Shown here: positions 26,439 to 38,868 of the stretch, one piece after another | Position numbering within the stretch: the stretch's first letter is position 1 | Layout: every line of letters starts with the position of its first letter | Notes under the pieces: generated by a model | The model's input: only the letters and a program-made list of their open reading frames with translations | Told to the model about the DNA's origin: nothing | Databases searched by the model: none | Translations under genes and position numbers: made by a program | Source: Rotaria sordida | Taxonomy: Eukaryota > Rotifera > Eurotatoria > Philodinida > Philodinidae | Length of the DNA: 64,000 nucleotides | Direction of reading: 5' to 3' | Assembly: GCA_905250125.1 (NCBI GenBank) | Contig: CAJNOL010000010.1 | Coordinates: 422,190-486,189, forward strand

Positions 26439-26797
26439 AATGATAATTTTGTTTTGAAATATATTTAGCATTTATTTTATATGGGCAGATCTTTTTCTTA
26501 TTTTTAATTTTAGTCAAAAACAAATTTACTTTTTCAATTTTTTTTTATTTTATTCAAAAAAAAATGGTGATAATAAAGTTTTTTTTTTGTCTTCTTTTAT
26601 TGTAACTGTGATATCGATAAAAATAATATACTTTAATATTTCATTCACTTTTTAGAAATAGATTAATCTTTATTATCAATGTTTCAGTTAATTATTGTCT
26701 GATTATTCGATACAACAAAAAGAAAAAACCAAAACAACAAAGACATTATTTTTTTAAATACTTTTCTTTCTCCTATCTTCCTATTTCGAGCAATTTA
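26439..26797 (+). promoter_or_regulatory. DNAJC22-CDC27 spacer with poly(A) signal
   Basis: A clean AATAAA at 26572-26577, about 134 bases past the DNAJC22 stop, is the likely polyadenylation signal. The remaining ~220 bases must contain the CDC27 promoter or a trans-splice acceptor; a pyrimidine-rich tract followed by AG lies 10-35 bases before the CDC27 ATG. Confidence 0.5.
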
Positions 26798-29700
26798 ATG
26801 TCTGTTGCAATCGATTCTGTTAAGGTTTATATTAACCAATTTATTCATAATTTCGACTATGTCGATGCTATTTTTCTTGCTGAACGTCTTTATGCCGAAG
26901 GTAAAAATAATAATTATTTAATCAAAAATTAATGTTTTTATTTTTTGTTATTTAGTGAAAAATGATGAATCAACTTATTTATTAGCACGTACTTATTATT
27001 TAAGTGGTGATGTGAATAAATCTTATTGGCTATTACGTAATTCTTCTATTGAACATGTACCTGCTGCGAAACTTCTTTTAGCAAAATGTTGCTTTGATAC
27101 GGATAAGTAAGTGTGAGAAGAAGAAGAAGAAAAAAAACACGATAAGAAATATATATCTTAATGCTTTCATATTAGACTTCATGAAGCTGAATCAATACTT
27201 GTTGGAAATTGTTTATCAATAAATACACTTGCACTAGATGATTTTGTTAATGATCATGGTGATCAAGCAGCATTTGCTTTACAATTACTTGCTAAAGTTT
27301 GCGAGTAAGTTTAAATATTAAGAAATTTTTGTTATAGTTTTGATCTTTCTATTGTATAGAAAATCTGATCGTCATCAAAAAGCCAGTGAATGTTATCGAA
27401 AATCTTTAAAACTTAATCCTTTTCTATGGTCTTCTTTTGAAGCTCTATGTCGTCTTGGTAGGTATTTTAAAAATTAAGAATCTCATAATTACAGTTCATT
27501 ATTGACCTTTAATAGACTGTGTAAGAGAATTTAGTTCTGACAGTATAATACAAATAAAGATTTTTGTAGATTTTCTTGGAAATTCTATTGCACAATTGAA
27601 GGAGTACAAGGATGTATTTGACGTAATACGAAAAAACAGATAGAGTTTTACTCTTTTGAAGTCACTGAGAAAATATCAACTTGTTGTCGATCTTTGACAC
27701 GTTTCACTATTAAAAACCACATAATCTCAAACTCGTCACTCGATTAGATAAACAAATCAGTCTTCACAATGATAAGTACAGTATTTTATTCACATTTTCT
27801 CTTCCGAAAGGATGATTTAAGACTTCTCTCCTGCAAAAATCGATCTTGGACCAGGTACATTCAAATCTCATGAAATTTTCAGGATATGTTAGGGCTATAG
27901 TGGAAAGGCTATACTAAAACTTTCAGCCCTATATCACGACATTTTCGGGAGATATTCAATAGCCAAAAATAGTTCGTTTGACAAACGAAAATTCTCTGTG
28001 GGCCTTCATTCTGTATACTTAATTTTTTATTTGTTTGAAAGAGCATATCAGAGACTCTTTCTTGTAAAAGGAGAAAAGCGCAATATTTCGAAAACTCTCA
28101 AAACATAGCGCTCGAATGATCTGCATCTTGACACGCTCTTTCAAGCAAAAATAGCTAAATATATAGAATGAAAGCCTATAGAGAATTCTGGGTTGCGCGA
28201 TCAAAAAAAGAAAAAAGCACATTTTTCAAGTAGAATGTGACAGAAATCATCGAAAATTTTCGCAAACAGAATGAGATGCCAAATAAAAAACCATGTCGCT
28301 GAGGAAAGAGCAGGCCCCAAACTGTCTTTCCATGTATTCATTTCAATTTCAATGTGTCTAACGAAAATTGACTTTTCTTGATGGGAGTGGACTTAAAACT
28401 CCGAAAGTACGAAAACTCATTTTTTAGAAACACAAACGCATAATACATGATGCAATAACCACAAACTCGACAACTATCAAGCTTAGATGAATAATCAGTT
28501 TGTGAAAAACTATAATTATAGTCTACTAAATTTATCATCATTTCATTTTTTATAATTTTTATCTCAAATTCATATATTTAATTATAGGTGAACGTGTTGA
28601 TACAAGTATATTTTGTTCATCTGCTATAAAATCTAATCGATCAATCTCAGAATTAAATCAACCACATATATGTGTCACACCTTATACAGAACAAATAAAA
28701 GATATTCAAAGTGAAAATCAAGTTATTGATAATGTTCGTTCAAAATGAAAAAAAAAAAACAAAAAAAGTTTTTTTGTTCTTTAAAACTTTCATTATTTTT
28801 TTAATTTTTTTAGTCAATGAATACAAGTACCAATCAAACAATACGAGAACGACAACAACCACGTTCATTACAAGCACCTGCAACTATCATGAAATTAACT
28901 GATTCTATTCTTAATGTTGGTTCAACAAATGTTTCTGCTTTAATAACATCAACACCAATTGGTTTAATTACTGATCAATTACAAGATAATGATAAATATA
29001 CTCCACCAACTATAAAACCACCTGATTATATTCCATCATTACGTAATCCACCATTAGCTCCCAAACGACAAAATACTCGAAATGTGTAAGATAAACGAAA
29101 AAAAAAACATTTTAATTGATTGTTTCTAATATTATTTGTTCTTTTTTTTTCCTCTCAAGACAACAATATGGATTCGATGATACAACAGCTTCAGCATCAA
29201 CAGCAACACTTATACATCCACATGAACTTGCATCAACATCTCTTAGTGATACACGTAAAACTATTGGCACACGAAAAGTAAGTTTAAAGTTTGTTTTTTT
29301 TTGTCTTCTATCATTCAAATTAATACTAAGAAAGAATAAGAAAGAAATATTTTTTATAATCGATTCGTTCTCTATAAAATTAAAATCGAAATATCTAATT
29401 CTCTATTCTCAGACAACTCGTCGTACTATAATCGGTCAATCTCATGTTCTTTCTACCTCAAATAATATCCTTGTTCAATCAAAAATGTAGGAATAAAAAT
29501 CTCATATGTCATTGTTTTTGACTTTCCACAAAAAACAAAATATTTTCCTCTAGAATTCCAAGTAGTACAGTCGGAAGTCGTACGCAAACTCCAAATTCCA
29601 ATGATATTAAAGTATATAGAAATAGTTTTAATTTATAATAAAATTTTTTTTTTTAATTTTTTCTACCATAGGAAAATAAATCTATTCGTGCACCAACTAA

Positions 29701-32700
29701 ACGTACGACACGTTTTACAAAACCAACAACACGTCCACCATGTACAGATATGAGTATAACAACACCTATAGCACCAACTGAATCACCAAATAAAATGACA
29801 ACTAGATCACAAGTACGATCAAATAATACAAGTTTAAATTATGCAGCTGATAATGAATTAATTAATAAACGTGATCGACAAAGAAAAAGTCAATCAAATC
29901 ATCATCGTACACCTGGTTTGTTTGTTTATTTATTTAAAATTTTATGAATTAAGTTTTTTCTTTTTCTTATAGAAATTGTTGAAAATATTATTAATGTATT
30001 TAAATTACTTGGTCAAGGTTTACAACATTTATCTCAATTTGAATGTAGACAAGCAATTGAAATATTTGAATCAATTTCATTAAAACATCTTGATACACCA
30101 TGGGTTTTATCACATTTAGCTAATTGTTATTATCATTTACATGATTATCAAAAATCTTCACTTATTTATCGAGAACTACGTACTAAATTTCCATATCATA
30201 TTGATGGTTTAGAATATTACAGTACAGTTCTTTGGCATTTAAAAGATGATATTGCATTAGCAACATTAGCACATGAGTTAACTGAGACAGATCGAAAACA
30301 TCCAGCTGTAAGTATGATTTATTTAATTATTTAAACAAGATCCAAAAAAAAACAAAAAAAAAAAATGATTGAATGTTTTGTTTTTTTTTCTTTCTTTCTT
30401 TCTTTCTTTCTTTCTTTATTCATCTAAATATCTGCTGGAGGATGAAGTTGTCCATCATCTGTTTCATAATAATTATCATCTATTACATTATGTATTTCTA
30501 ACCTTTGTGGTATTATAGTTTCATTTTTATTTAATTGAAATTTTTTCATTGATTCATATAACCATAAACGAATTTCTGGTCGAAAAAGAAAAAATAATAA
30601 TCCAATTAATATTTTATCTATAATTGAAATGAAATCACGTAAATTCATCAAAAAGATTGTTGTTATAGAAGATCCATCTAATGTATCTAATATTTTTTTA
30701 TCACCAATACCAATAATATCATCAAATAATGTACTTATTAAAAGATTAATACAAGTTGAAAAACTAATTATTAATATAATTCTATTCATTGGAATTAATG
30801 TTGAATAAGATATTGTTGTTTTTCGAATAAGAAATATTGTAAGTAAAATACATGATGACCATACAAATGAATGACCAAAACCATAATAAATCCAATGTAA
30901 ATATTTTTTATAAGATTCGATTTCATCTGGAGTACATAAACCATTTATTGATGAAAAAGATGAACGAGTTAATGTATAAATTGGAACAGTTAATGAAAGA
31001 ATAATACTTATTAATGACATAACTATAAGAAAAAGATGAGCGTTTTGAATACGTTTATTATTTAGATTTGTTGGATGTTTTTTTAAATTAGCAAGAATGC
31101 GTTCGAATGCCAAGAGTAAAACATGTGTATAAATAAGAATTGAACCATTATCACGAACATAAAGTGATGACGAACAAAGTTGAGTTGATGATGAAGTATT
31201 TGTCCATCGTAAAAGTATTAAAAACATTAGACCATGTAAATTAATTAATGCTCCAATACAAATAACTGCCAAAAGTACATTAGATAAATATTGACGATAA
31301 ATTTTTGCCATAAGTATTGAATAAATTGATAAAAAATTCAATAAAATAGCACATATATATAATGGAAATATAATTAATAAAAAATTTGTTATAAATTTAT
31401 CAATTTCTGATTTATTTGTATCATTTGTTGGTGTAAGACTTGATTCTGACAATATTTCATCAGAACTTATTGTATTTGAAGTTAAAATTGGTGTAGTAGT
31501 CGCCATATTTTATTTCTTTTGCTTTACACGTATGAAATCAAGAGAAAAATCTAACAAATGAATCAATGATAATTTTTTCAAACAACGCTCGATTGAAAAG
31601 ACTAGATCAAATTTCATTATTTTGAAACAAAGATGAAAAAAAAAGATATCTAATCATCTGTTCTTTGTTTACTTGAAATATACATTTTTTTTCTATTTTC
31701 AAAGATCAAATTTCGAAATGTCGAGAGAGAAAAAAATGATTAATAACTTCCTTTTATACATATATATATATATATTGTTTTTTTTTTGTTGTTATTTTAA
31801 ATAGAGTTGGTGTGCATCAGGTAATTGTCTTAGTCTTAATCATGAATATGATAAAGCGATACAAGCATTTAAACGTGCTATCCAATTGGCACCAGAATCT
31901 GATTATGCATATACTTTATTGGGAAATGAATATTCACTTATTGATGAACTTGAACGTGCTATGGCATGTTTTCGTAAAGCTATACAATTAAATCCACGAA
32001 GTTATAAAGCTTGGTAAAAAAATGATTTTTAAAATATCTCCTTATCTTTTTTTTTTTTCAAAATTTATTTTCTATTGAATAGGAATGGTGTAGCTATGGT
32101 TTATTTAAAACAAGAAAAATTTCAATCAGCTGAATTTCATTTTACAAAAGCAACTAATATATTTCGTACAAATCCTGATCTTATTTGTCATTTAGCAGTG
32201 GTATATAAAAATAAAACAAAATTTATTACTGTTTTCTTATTTTATTTTTTTTTATTTTTTTTTATATTAGGCTCAACATAAATGTAATCGGTCCGAAAGT
32301 GCATTAACATTACTTAATGATGCACTTAAAATTGATTCAAAAAATGCTCTATGCAAATTTCATAAGTAAATTGATTGAATTTTTCTTTAATGATTTGTTG
32401 CATTTTTTTGTTTTGTTTTGTTCTGTAGAGCTGGTCTTTTATTACATCTTGAACGATATCAAGAAGCATTAATTGAACTTGAAGAACTACGGCAGATTGC
32501 ACCTAAAGAATCACTTGTCTATTATTTACTTAGTAAAGTAAGTTTAATTAATTAACAAAATTATAAAATATAATTCAATGATTTAAGGTTCATCGACATT
32601 TAAAAAATTTCCACTATTCATATATGTATATGTCATGGAGTATGGATCTTGATCCAAAAGGTAAAGAAAATGAATCTTTTCTTTAATATAGATATGCAAT

Positions 32701-32895
32701 TTTCTTTTTTTTATTAAAGGTGCCAATAATCAATTAAAAGAAAATGCTGATAAATTTTATTCAAAAGATGAAGATCTTTTACTTGGTATGGAAGATATGG
32801 CATCATCTGTTACAGAAGATGATAATAGTCAAATGCAATCCCAAAGTTCACTTCAAGATATACAGCCAATGGATTCAAGTGAAGAAATTCTTTAA
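26798..32895 (+). CDS. CDC27: anaphase-promoting complex subunit CDC27/APC3
   Basis: TPR scaffold subunit of the APC/C ubiquitin ligase, which binds the IR tails of CDC20/CDH1 and drives mitotic exit. Seventeen exons: 26798-26900, 26956-27106, 27176-27304, 27360-27457, 28588-28733, 28814-29085, 29160-29277, 29413-29486, 29554-29611, 29672-29915, 29973-30307, 31805-32013, 32083-32200, 32271-32365, 32429-32537, 32588-32660, 32720-32895. All phases agree; 835 residues (human about 824-830). N-terminal TPRs carry DAIFLAERLYAE, LLLAKCC and KSLKLNPFLWSSFEALC. The middle is a Ser/Thr/Pro-rich linker. The C-terminal TPR array starts at about residue 465 (TVLWHLK, SWCASGNC, YAYTLLGNEYSL, MDLDPKGANNQIKE). 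The exon 5 donor is uncertain (28733, or 28721). Intron 4 (1.1 kb) holds a foldback element, and intron 11 (1.5 kb) holds a complete gene on the opposite strand. Confidence 0.95.
27980..28200. repeat. foldback element in CDC27 intron 4
   Basis: AATTCTCTGTGGGCCTTCATTCTGTATA (27990-28017, written here only as its pattern) pairs with ATATAGAATGAAAGCCTATAGAGAATT (28161-28187) with few mismatches. Inside it, TTTGTTTGAAAGAGC pairs with GCTCTTTCAAGCAAA. The arms are about 80-90 bases around a short centre. Weaker complementarity extends outward to about 27870 and 28290. No coding capacity and no clear target duplication. Confidence 0.6.
30388..30417. repeat. CTTT microsatellite
   Basis: Seven or more CTTT units in CDC27 intron 11, just beyond the stop codon of the nested receptor gene. 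Confidence 0.9.
30424..31506 (-). CDS. intronless rhodopsin-like GPCR nested in CDC27 intron 11
   Basis: A single open frame of 360 residues with seven hydrophobic segments, lying wholly inside CDC27 intron 11 and on the opposite strand. The N-terminus is Ser/Thr-rich with N-glycosylation sites and has no signal peptide. TM1 is about residues 38-65. TM3 ends in FERILANLKKHP, where the usual DRY is replaced by ER. Extracellular cysteines near TM3 (STQLC) and in loop 2 (GLCTPDE) could form the conserved disulfide. TM7 reads IDKILIGLLFFLFRPEIRLWL and lacks a classic NPxxY, but keeps the FRPE-R start of helix 8. It is an orphan in this reading; ligand unknown. Its promoter should lie in the intron at 31507-31804. 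Confidence 0.82.
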   Translation of the reverse strand: MATTTPILTSNTISSDEILSESSLTPTNDTNKSEIDKFITNFLLIIFPLYICAILLNFLSIYSILMAKIYRQYLSNVLLAVICIGALINLHGLMFLILLRWTNTSSSTQLCSSSLYVRDNGSILIYTHVLLLAFERILANLKKHPTNLNNKRIQNAHLFLIVMSLISIILSLTVPIYTLTRSSFSSINGLCTPDEIESYKKYLHWIYYGFGHSFVWSSCILLTIFLIRKTTISYSTLIPMNRIILIISFSTCINLLISTLFDDIIGIGDKKILDTLDGSSITTIFLMNLRDFISIIDKILIGLLFFLFRPEIRLWLYESMKKFQLNKNETIIPQRLEIHNVIDDNYYETDDGQLHPPADI

Positions 32896-35288
32896 AAAAA
32901 AATATTCTTTTTTTTTTCTTTTGTGTTTTTATACACATCAATTTTTTCCTCTCGTTTTTTTTTTGTACATGCGCGAAGAAAGAAAAGTACCCTAATGTAT
33001 GAGTTTCTCTGTGTGTATGTGTGAGTGTGTGTCTGTATAAAGCCAAACAGCAAAATCAAACTGCTCAGGTTTGTGCTCATTTCTATTCTTCTTTACATTT
33101 TTCCCTATTTATGACATAGTGTGCTTATAAAAAAAAAGTCTATCATCGATTGGATTTATCTTTTTCTTCTTTCGTCTGTTTTTTTTTCTATCTCATTATA
33201 AACATGTAGTACGATTTACTGTCTTTATTATACATGCACACTCTATTCTGATTTTATATATATATATATATAGTGAGCGTGTAAGAGAGAGAACGCATAT
33301 ATTTGAACAAAACAGAAAATTATCTACAGATGACCAACATTATTAAGACACCTCACTTTTTTTTTTCTTGGCTTTTGTTTATCCTTTTTTTCTTTTCTTC
33401 TGTCTATTCTTCCATTATCAAACGAATAACGTTAAAAAAAGAAAAACGTCAATAAAAAAGAAAATATATACTGCACGCAGAATAAGATTTGGTTTAGTTC
33501 ATATGAATAAGAGATTTTATCTGATAAGTTTATTGACTCAAAAATTTATTTAATGATAAATTAATTTGAATTAAATACTTTATTTATTTGTTAATTTTTC
33601 TTATAAAACAAATGTTAATTTATTTATATAAAGAACAAGAAAAATAGGTTGAAAACTGAAATCTAACTTAGACAATCGAAAACTACATATTGAAATACAA
33701 ATGTTTATTTTCTTTTTCTTGAGTTGTACTTTTAAGAGAAAAAAAAACGAGTCAAAATTGATAATTCACATAAACTAATTATAGATTACAGCAACTATCA
33801 AATATCAAATTGATTCCAATACTATTTTTACTCAATGTACACAAATTGGCTTTTGTTTAATGGAATATTCTCATAGAATTTTTAGTCCAAACTACAGTCA
33901 ACCGATATTATTATTATATTATTGCAGAAATAAATCAATATGATATTTGAGATGTAGGATTAAACTCAAATATGATATTTGAGAATATCAGCAAGTTAAA
34001 AACAAAAAAAAAACGATCGAATCTTTATAAGGAAAAATAAAATTTATCTTGAAATGATTGTCATTCTAGGAATAGACAGCATATCAACGCACTTTCGATT
34101 CAAGTTATTTTTGTCATTTTTTTTTCGTATTCTGCCTGTATTCACAAAGTACATTAAAAACAAGGCTTTCATCACATGATATCTTGTGACTAGTTTTTAT
34201 GCACAATAACAACAAAATAAAAATAGTCATACATAAAATACAATAACAAAACTATTTTAGCCTTATCAACAAAGTAAGAGCTGACAAAGCAACCGTACTC
34301 TTTCGCTTAGTTTCATAAGACAGTAAAAAAAAAACGTCATTTTTTATAAACAAAAACTTAAATGTAAAGTTATTTACAAGCAAAAAATATTTATGAATAT
34401 TTAAAGCCATGTCTTATTGCATTCTAAAGACGTGAGAATGTAAATATTAGTTTGTGAAAAATTTGAAAAATGCAATCTCATAAAAAAATAACTTCGAAAA
34501 AACATACATGGTTTTTCTAGCAAGCCTATCAAGAGATTTATATGAATTTTGGTTTTTTCAAAAATAAGATTACTGAATAAATTTTCTTCCTGTTGAAAAC
34601 CATCAATTTCTTCTGAAACTGATTTTCGTATTAGATTATCAACTATTACTTTTTTAAATGAATGACTTGATTCAAATAGTCGAGTAAACAGTATTCACCT
34701 TTCAAGTCAGCATTATGTAAAGCTTGTCGAGTCCGAAATTTTTGGATCTGGTCGAACGATGCTTTGATACTGTCAATGAGATTTTCTAATCGGAATTGGA
34801 TAGTCGTTTCGAAGATACTTTTTCCGACTTTTTGTATGTAATGACAAGCGCATTCTACACATTTCTCAGGCAACTAGAGTTTATCAGGTTCAAAATTCTC
34901 GGACTCGAATCCATCCGAGTTCACGAAGTTGCTCTTTTGCTATGGTCTTATTTTTCATGAGATTATTTATTTGATAATATTAAATATCACCCTATGTTCT
35001 AACTATTGTTTCAGTGTATTCGATGCTGCATACTATTTTATATTGAGATTATTTAATTACAGATAAAATACTAAATAATCGTTGTCAAGATCTAATCTAT
35101 ATATGATTGACATAGATATTTTTCACTTAACCTATCAGCAAATATCGATTTCTGATGTAACTTGAAATTTACTTCTTTTCATAGTCGGTTCGAAAAGTGA
35201 ACTATAAGTAATAATATGCAATGTATAGTTGATTTATTTAAAAAAAAAAAGAATACAAAATAGAGAGAAATTCATAAATTGAATATCA
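32896..35288. other. convergent intergenic region, CDC27 to Mab-21 gene
   Basis: The first ~650 bases are T-rich 3' flank with TA and GT runs. The rest is AT-rich without a supported gene. A dispersed repeat copy lies at 34722-34900. A 15-base direct repeat (ATATGATATTTGAGA) occurs twice near 33939 and 33970. Confidence 0.55.
34722..34900 (-). repeat. dispersed repeat, copy 1
   Basis: The minus strand of this segment aligns with 45612-45790 along about 180 bases. Shared blocks include AAATTTTGAACCTGAT, TGTAGA-TGCGCT, GGAAAAAGTA and GACTATCCAATT followed by CGATTAGAAAAT and AGTATCAAAG. The short open frame through it is a by-product. Family unknown; probably a transposon fragment. Confidence 0.65.
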
Positions 35289-36749
35289 TTAAGAATTATT
35301 GAGAACTGAAGAATTTTGATTTTTAATTAGTTGAATATTTTCATAACAAATATTATTTTCGTTATAAATTACATTATTTTCTTCATCACTTGATGCTGTA
35401 CTATCATCATCATCACCACCACGTTTATTTAACTGATTTCTTAATGAACCAAAAAAAACACATAAATTTTTTGATTGATTACGTCGTCGTTTACAACTAA
35501 GTATTCGACGATTAAAAAATCTTTCAAATTCATGTTGATGTTCAACTATATAATCTAAATGTTTTTTTAAACGTACTAATTTTGTTCGATCAATTGTTTC
35601 TAATAAATTCATTTCAGGTAAATATGGATGTTTAAGAACTTGTTGATCAATTGAAACATAAAGTAAATCAAATAATGACCAAAATATATCAATACATCGA
35701 CGACGATTCCAATTTCGATTAATAAGATCATCATCACATATATAAACCATTAATGCTTTTATAATATCTTCATTTAATACAGAAAATATTCGATTTAATT
35801 TAACTAAAGCAAGAAATATTTTAATTGCTTGAGCATGACGAAAATGATCAGCACGATGAAGAACTTTTAAACATTTCATTTCAGCTTCTATATATGATAT
35901 ACGCCATGCTCGTTTTGATTGTAAATAATCATCAAGTATGTATGGTTTTGTAACAAAATATGGATCAGTTTTTTTTATTTTAACACCAAATGATAAACAT
36001 ATAGTAAACATTAATTCTTCATGACGAATTCGAATAACTGCACCTTCATGATCAAGATCAAGTGGTTCAAGAGTAAAAGATTCTATTGGATATGGATCTT
36101 TTAATGCTTCTTCAATAAGTGATTGAACTAATTGAACAAGTACAGCTGGTGATAGATATTGTCGATCTTTTCGTGATCTCATAAAACCCCATGGATCATA
36201 TCGTGATAATTCTTCATCATTAACAGAACCGGGTACTCTTAAATAAACATATCCAATTTTATCTAAACGTTCTTTTTCTACTGGACGAATTGTAATTGGT
36301 ATAAGTATATTAATACGTTGAATATGAACAACTTGTAAATTTTCAAAAAAAGTATCACAAAAAATTGGATCATTAAGAACAATACCAAAACGATTTTTTC
36401 GTAAACGTGGAACTAAATCATCAAATATAAGACGACAAGCTTTACGAACACGATGAACATATTCAGGCATTATATCAACAACTTCATAATAAAAATCTTG
36501 TAAAGCTCTTTCAAAATCATTATGATTTGAAAAACGTGATGGACATATTGGTGGTAAAAAATCTTTATCTTTAAAATTAAAAATCATATAATATTTTTAA
36601 TTTTTTGTTTCAAGAGTATTCGAATCAAATTGCTCACCCCATTTATTTGTTGTACGTAAAAACCGTAGAGCATCATAGGAACTACTTGTTCTATCACTTG
36701 AACCTTGACGACGTGCGCTTGTTTTTGGTGGTGATGCTGGTGTATTCAT
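35289..36749 (-). CDS. Mab-21-domain protein (degenerate nucleotidyltransferase fold)
   Basis: Two exons, 36749-36638 and 36568-35289, joined across a 69-base intron; 463 residues. An ATG at 36587 inside the intron would give a shorter form, but the GT-AG junction restores a better N-terminus (TSARRQGSSDRTSSS, then KWGDKDFLPP). The C-terminal half has the Mab-21 helical signature: AWRISYIEAEMKCLK, HAQAIKIFLALVK, then LPEMNLL. The N-terminal half corresponds to the nucleotidyltransferase core, but the G-S and paired acidic metal motifs of active cGAS-like enzymes are not evident (NILIPITI in place of the DxD strand). The likely role is structural or regulatory, like MAB21L or ITPRIP proteins, not cyclic dinucleotide synthesis. 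The acidic tail GGDDDDSTASSDEEN may be phosphorylated. Confidence 0.75.
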
Positions 36750-36958
36750 ATTTATTATTCAAACAATAGTGAAACGAATGATTGTGTTGTTCATAGCAAA
36801 TATATTTGAAATGGGATTAAGACAAAAACAGAACAAACAATTGACGACTAATAGGTAGCGCCATCTGATTTATTTTATTCTTGGATTGGTTTCGTATTTG
36901 AACAAATCGGTAATCAAATTTTTTTATTTTACTAACTGATTGTTCTCTTCGTCTCTCT

Positions 36959-36990
<32 letters not shown>

Positions 36991-38868
36991 AGCTGTGATA
37001 TGATTTAATGAATAATAATTACTAAAGTTTAGCATCAAGATTAATTATGTATATTTGACTTTCTTTTTCTTTTTATTATTTATATTCTGATCTACGTGAG
37101 TTTTCATTTTCTAAATGAATGCTTTTTTTCTTGTATTATATCACGAGTTGTTATTTCCTTTTTAAAAGTCATGATTAGTTTCTTTTTTTTTAAAACTTTT
37201 ACTTATGTGTCTGCTCATCTTATTATATGATTGTCACTTGTCGGAAACAACGTAAAAGAATATAGACTAGAAAAAGAAACTGTTGACATAACATTAATAT
37301 AAAAAAAATAAAGAGAACATTGTTTTGTCTATGAGTAAGACATCATTCTTGTTTCCCTTGATTCCCTTTTCGTTCTGTGTGTGTTATAAAAATGGACTAT
37401 TCTTTTTTTTTCCAGGTACCGTATAATATTCTCTATCTTATATGCGCATCATTAGCTTCATCAAGTAGAAAAATAACAACAGTGTCAACGTACTCTATGT
37501 TTTCTTTTTTGTTCTGTTCTGTGTTTTTTTGTATGCAATAGCATCAATATAAAACCCTGGATGGTTGCTGTTGCTCGACCCTCGAGTTGTTCAAGGTTCT
37601 ATTACATGTTGCTGTCGTCACCCGGATGGCGAGAGGGTTATGCAATTAAGAACAAGAACAAGAAGAAGGGGAGGAAGAAAGAAAAATGAGGAAGAGAAAT
37701 AACGGAGCATGAAGCAACAAAAAGAAAAGACACAGAGAAAAATTGTCGTTGTCCTCTGTGTGCGTGTAAAGAAGAACGAAACATACTAAGTTACTACTAA
37801 TTGTTTCAGAAAAATGACTGAAGAAAAAAAAGCGACTGTGTGACAGTCGATGAGAAAAAAAGTCGTTACATATGGGTATTTATTAGAAAATGCAATTGCA
37901 AGAATATAACAGATCATATGTATGTGTATTTATATATATATATTTTAGTACGTATGGAATTCATTAAATTAAAATTGGATCCTGCAAAGAAAAACAACGC
38001 AGTTGAATAAATATGTGAAAAAAAAACATTTGTTATAGAGAAATATATATATATGAGTGAATAGAATTTAATCATTTTTGATAGTGCTAATGTTTTCTAT
38101 ATAATAACAATGAACTTGTGTGTGTGTGTGTGTGTGTGTATGTTTTTTCTCGGATGAAATTTTGAATTATTAAATAGTGATTGTTGAGCATATATTTTAA
38201 TCACTTTGATGAAAAAAATATGTTCGTACTATATAGAACTGAAACAAGAAATCTGTCACAGTAGTTTTAAGTACAATATAAGCATCACACCTTTTTGGAT
38301 ATTTGAGAAAGGAAAAGGAAGGAAATAACGGCGACAGTACTTTTCTGGAAGTATGCTTTATCGATCTTCATCAAACCGACTGTTTTCTCTTTCATTTTTT
38401 TTTACTTCTTTTTAACACTTAAAAGATATGCACGGAATTTGTTTTAAACATCTGCATATATTCTAGGTCTTTCTTTGCTTTTATTTTCTTTCATATGCAC
38501 ACATTCTATCACTCAAAACTAAACTAGACAAAGAGAACAAAAAAAAAAATGCCCGAGCAAGTAAGTACGAAAAGAAAAAAAAAGAAGGAGAAACTATATA
38601 ATAAGCATTTTATATATTATTATAGCATGCCTAGATGTTTGGTCTTATTCATACTGACTTCCCTTTTCGATTCTTGTTTTAGATATATATATATATATAC
38701 GTGTAAATAGATATCCTTCACTGACATCATGAATAAAAGCCTCGATGTAAAGGTAAAAAATTTTATTTAATTCTCTTTTTTCCTTTTATTTTTGTTATCT
38801 TTCTCATTTTTCTTTTCTTGTATAGGCATTGTGAATTTCGATCGACATAGTTGTCGTCGTTGTTTCTC
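36750..38868. other. divergent region between Mab-21 and RAF genes
   Basis: 2.1 kb holding both promoters. Contains a CT microsatellite (36963-36991), a GT microsatellite (38117-38139) and several TA runs. A likely 5' untranslated RAF exon ends at a GT donor at 38753, with its partner acceptor AG at 38824-38825. It carries an upstream ATG (38729) whose ten-codon frame closes with TGA just after the splice. Confidence 0.55.

Noticed and set aside
30361..30420. Possible CRISPR-like or spaced repeat
   Set aside because: It is a simple CTTT microsatellite; no spaced repeats of the CRISPR type occur anywhere in the window.
34646..34873. Minus-strand open frame of 75 codons
   Set aside because: It lies mainly in dispersed repeat copy 1; its similarity to the frame at 45703 is due to the repeat.
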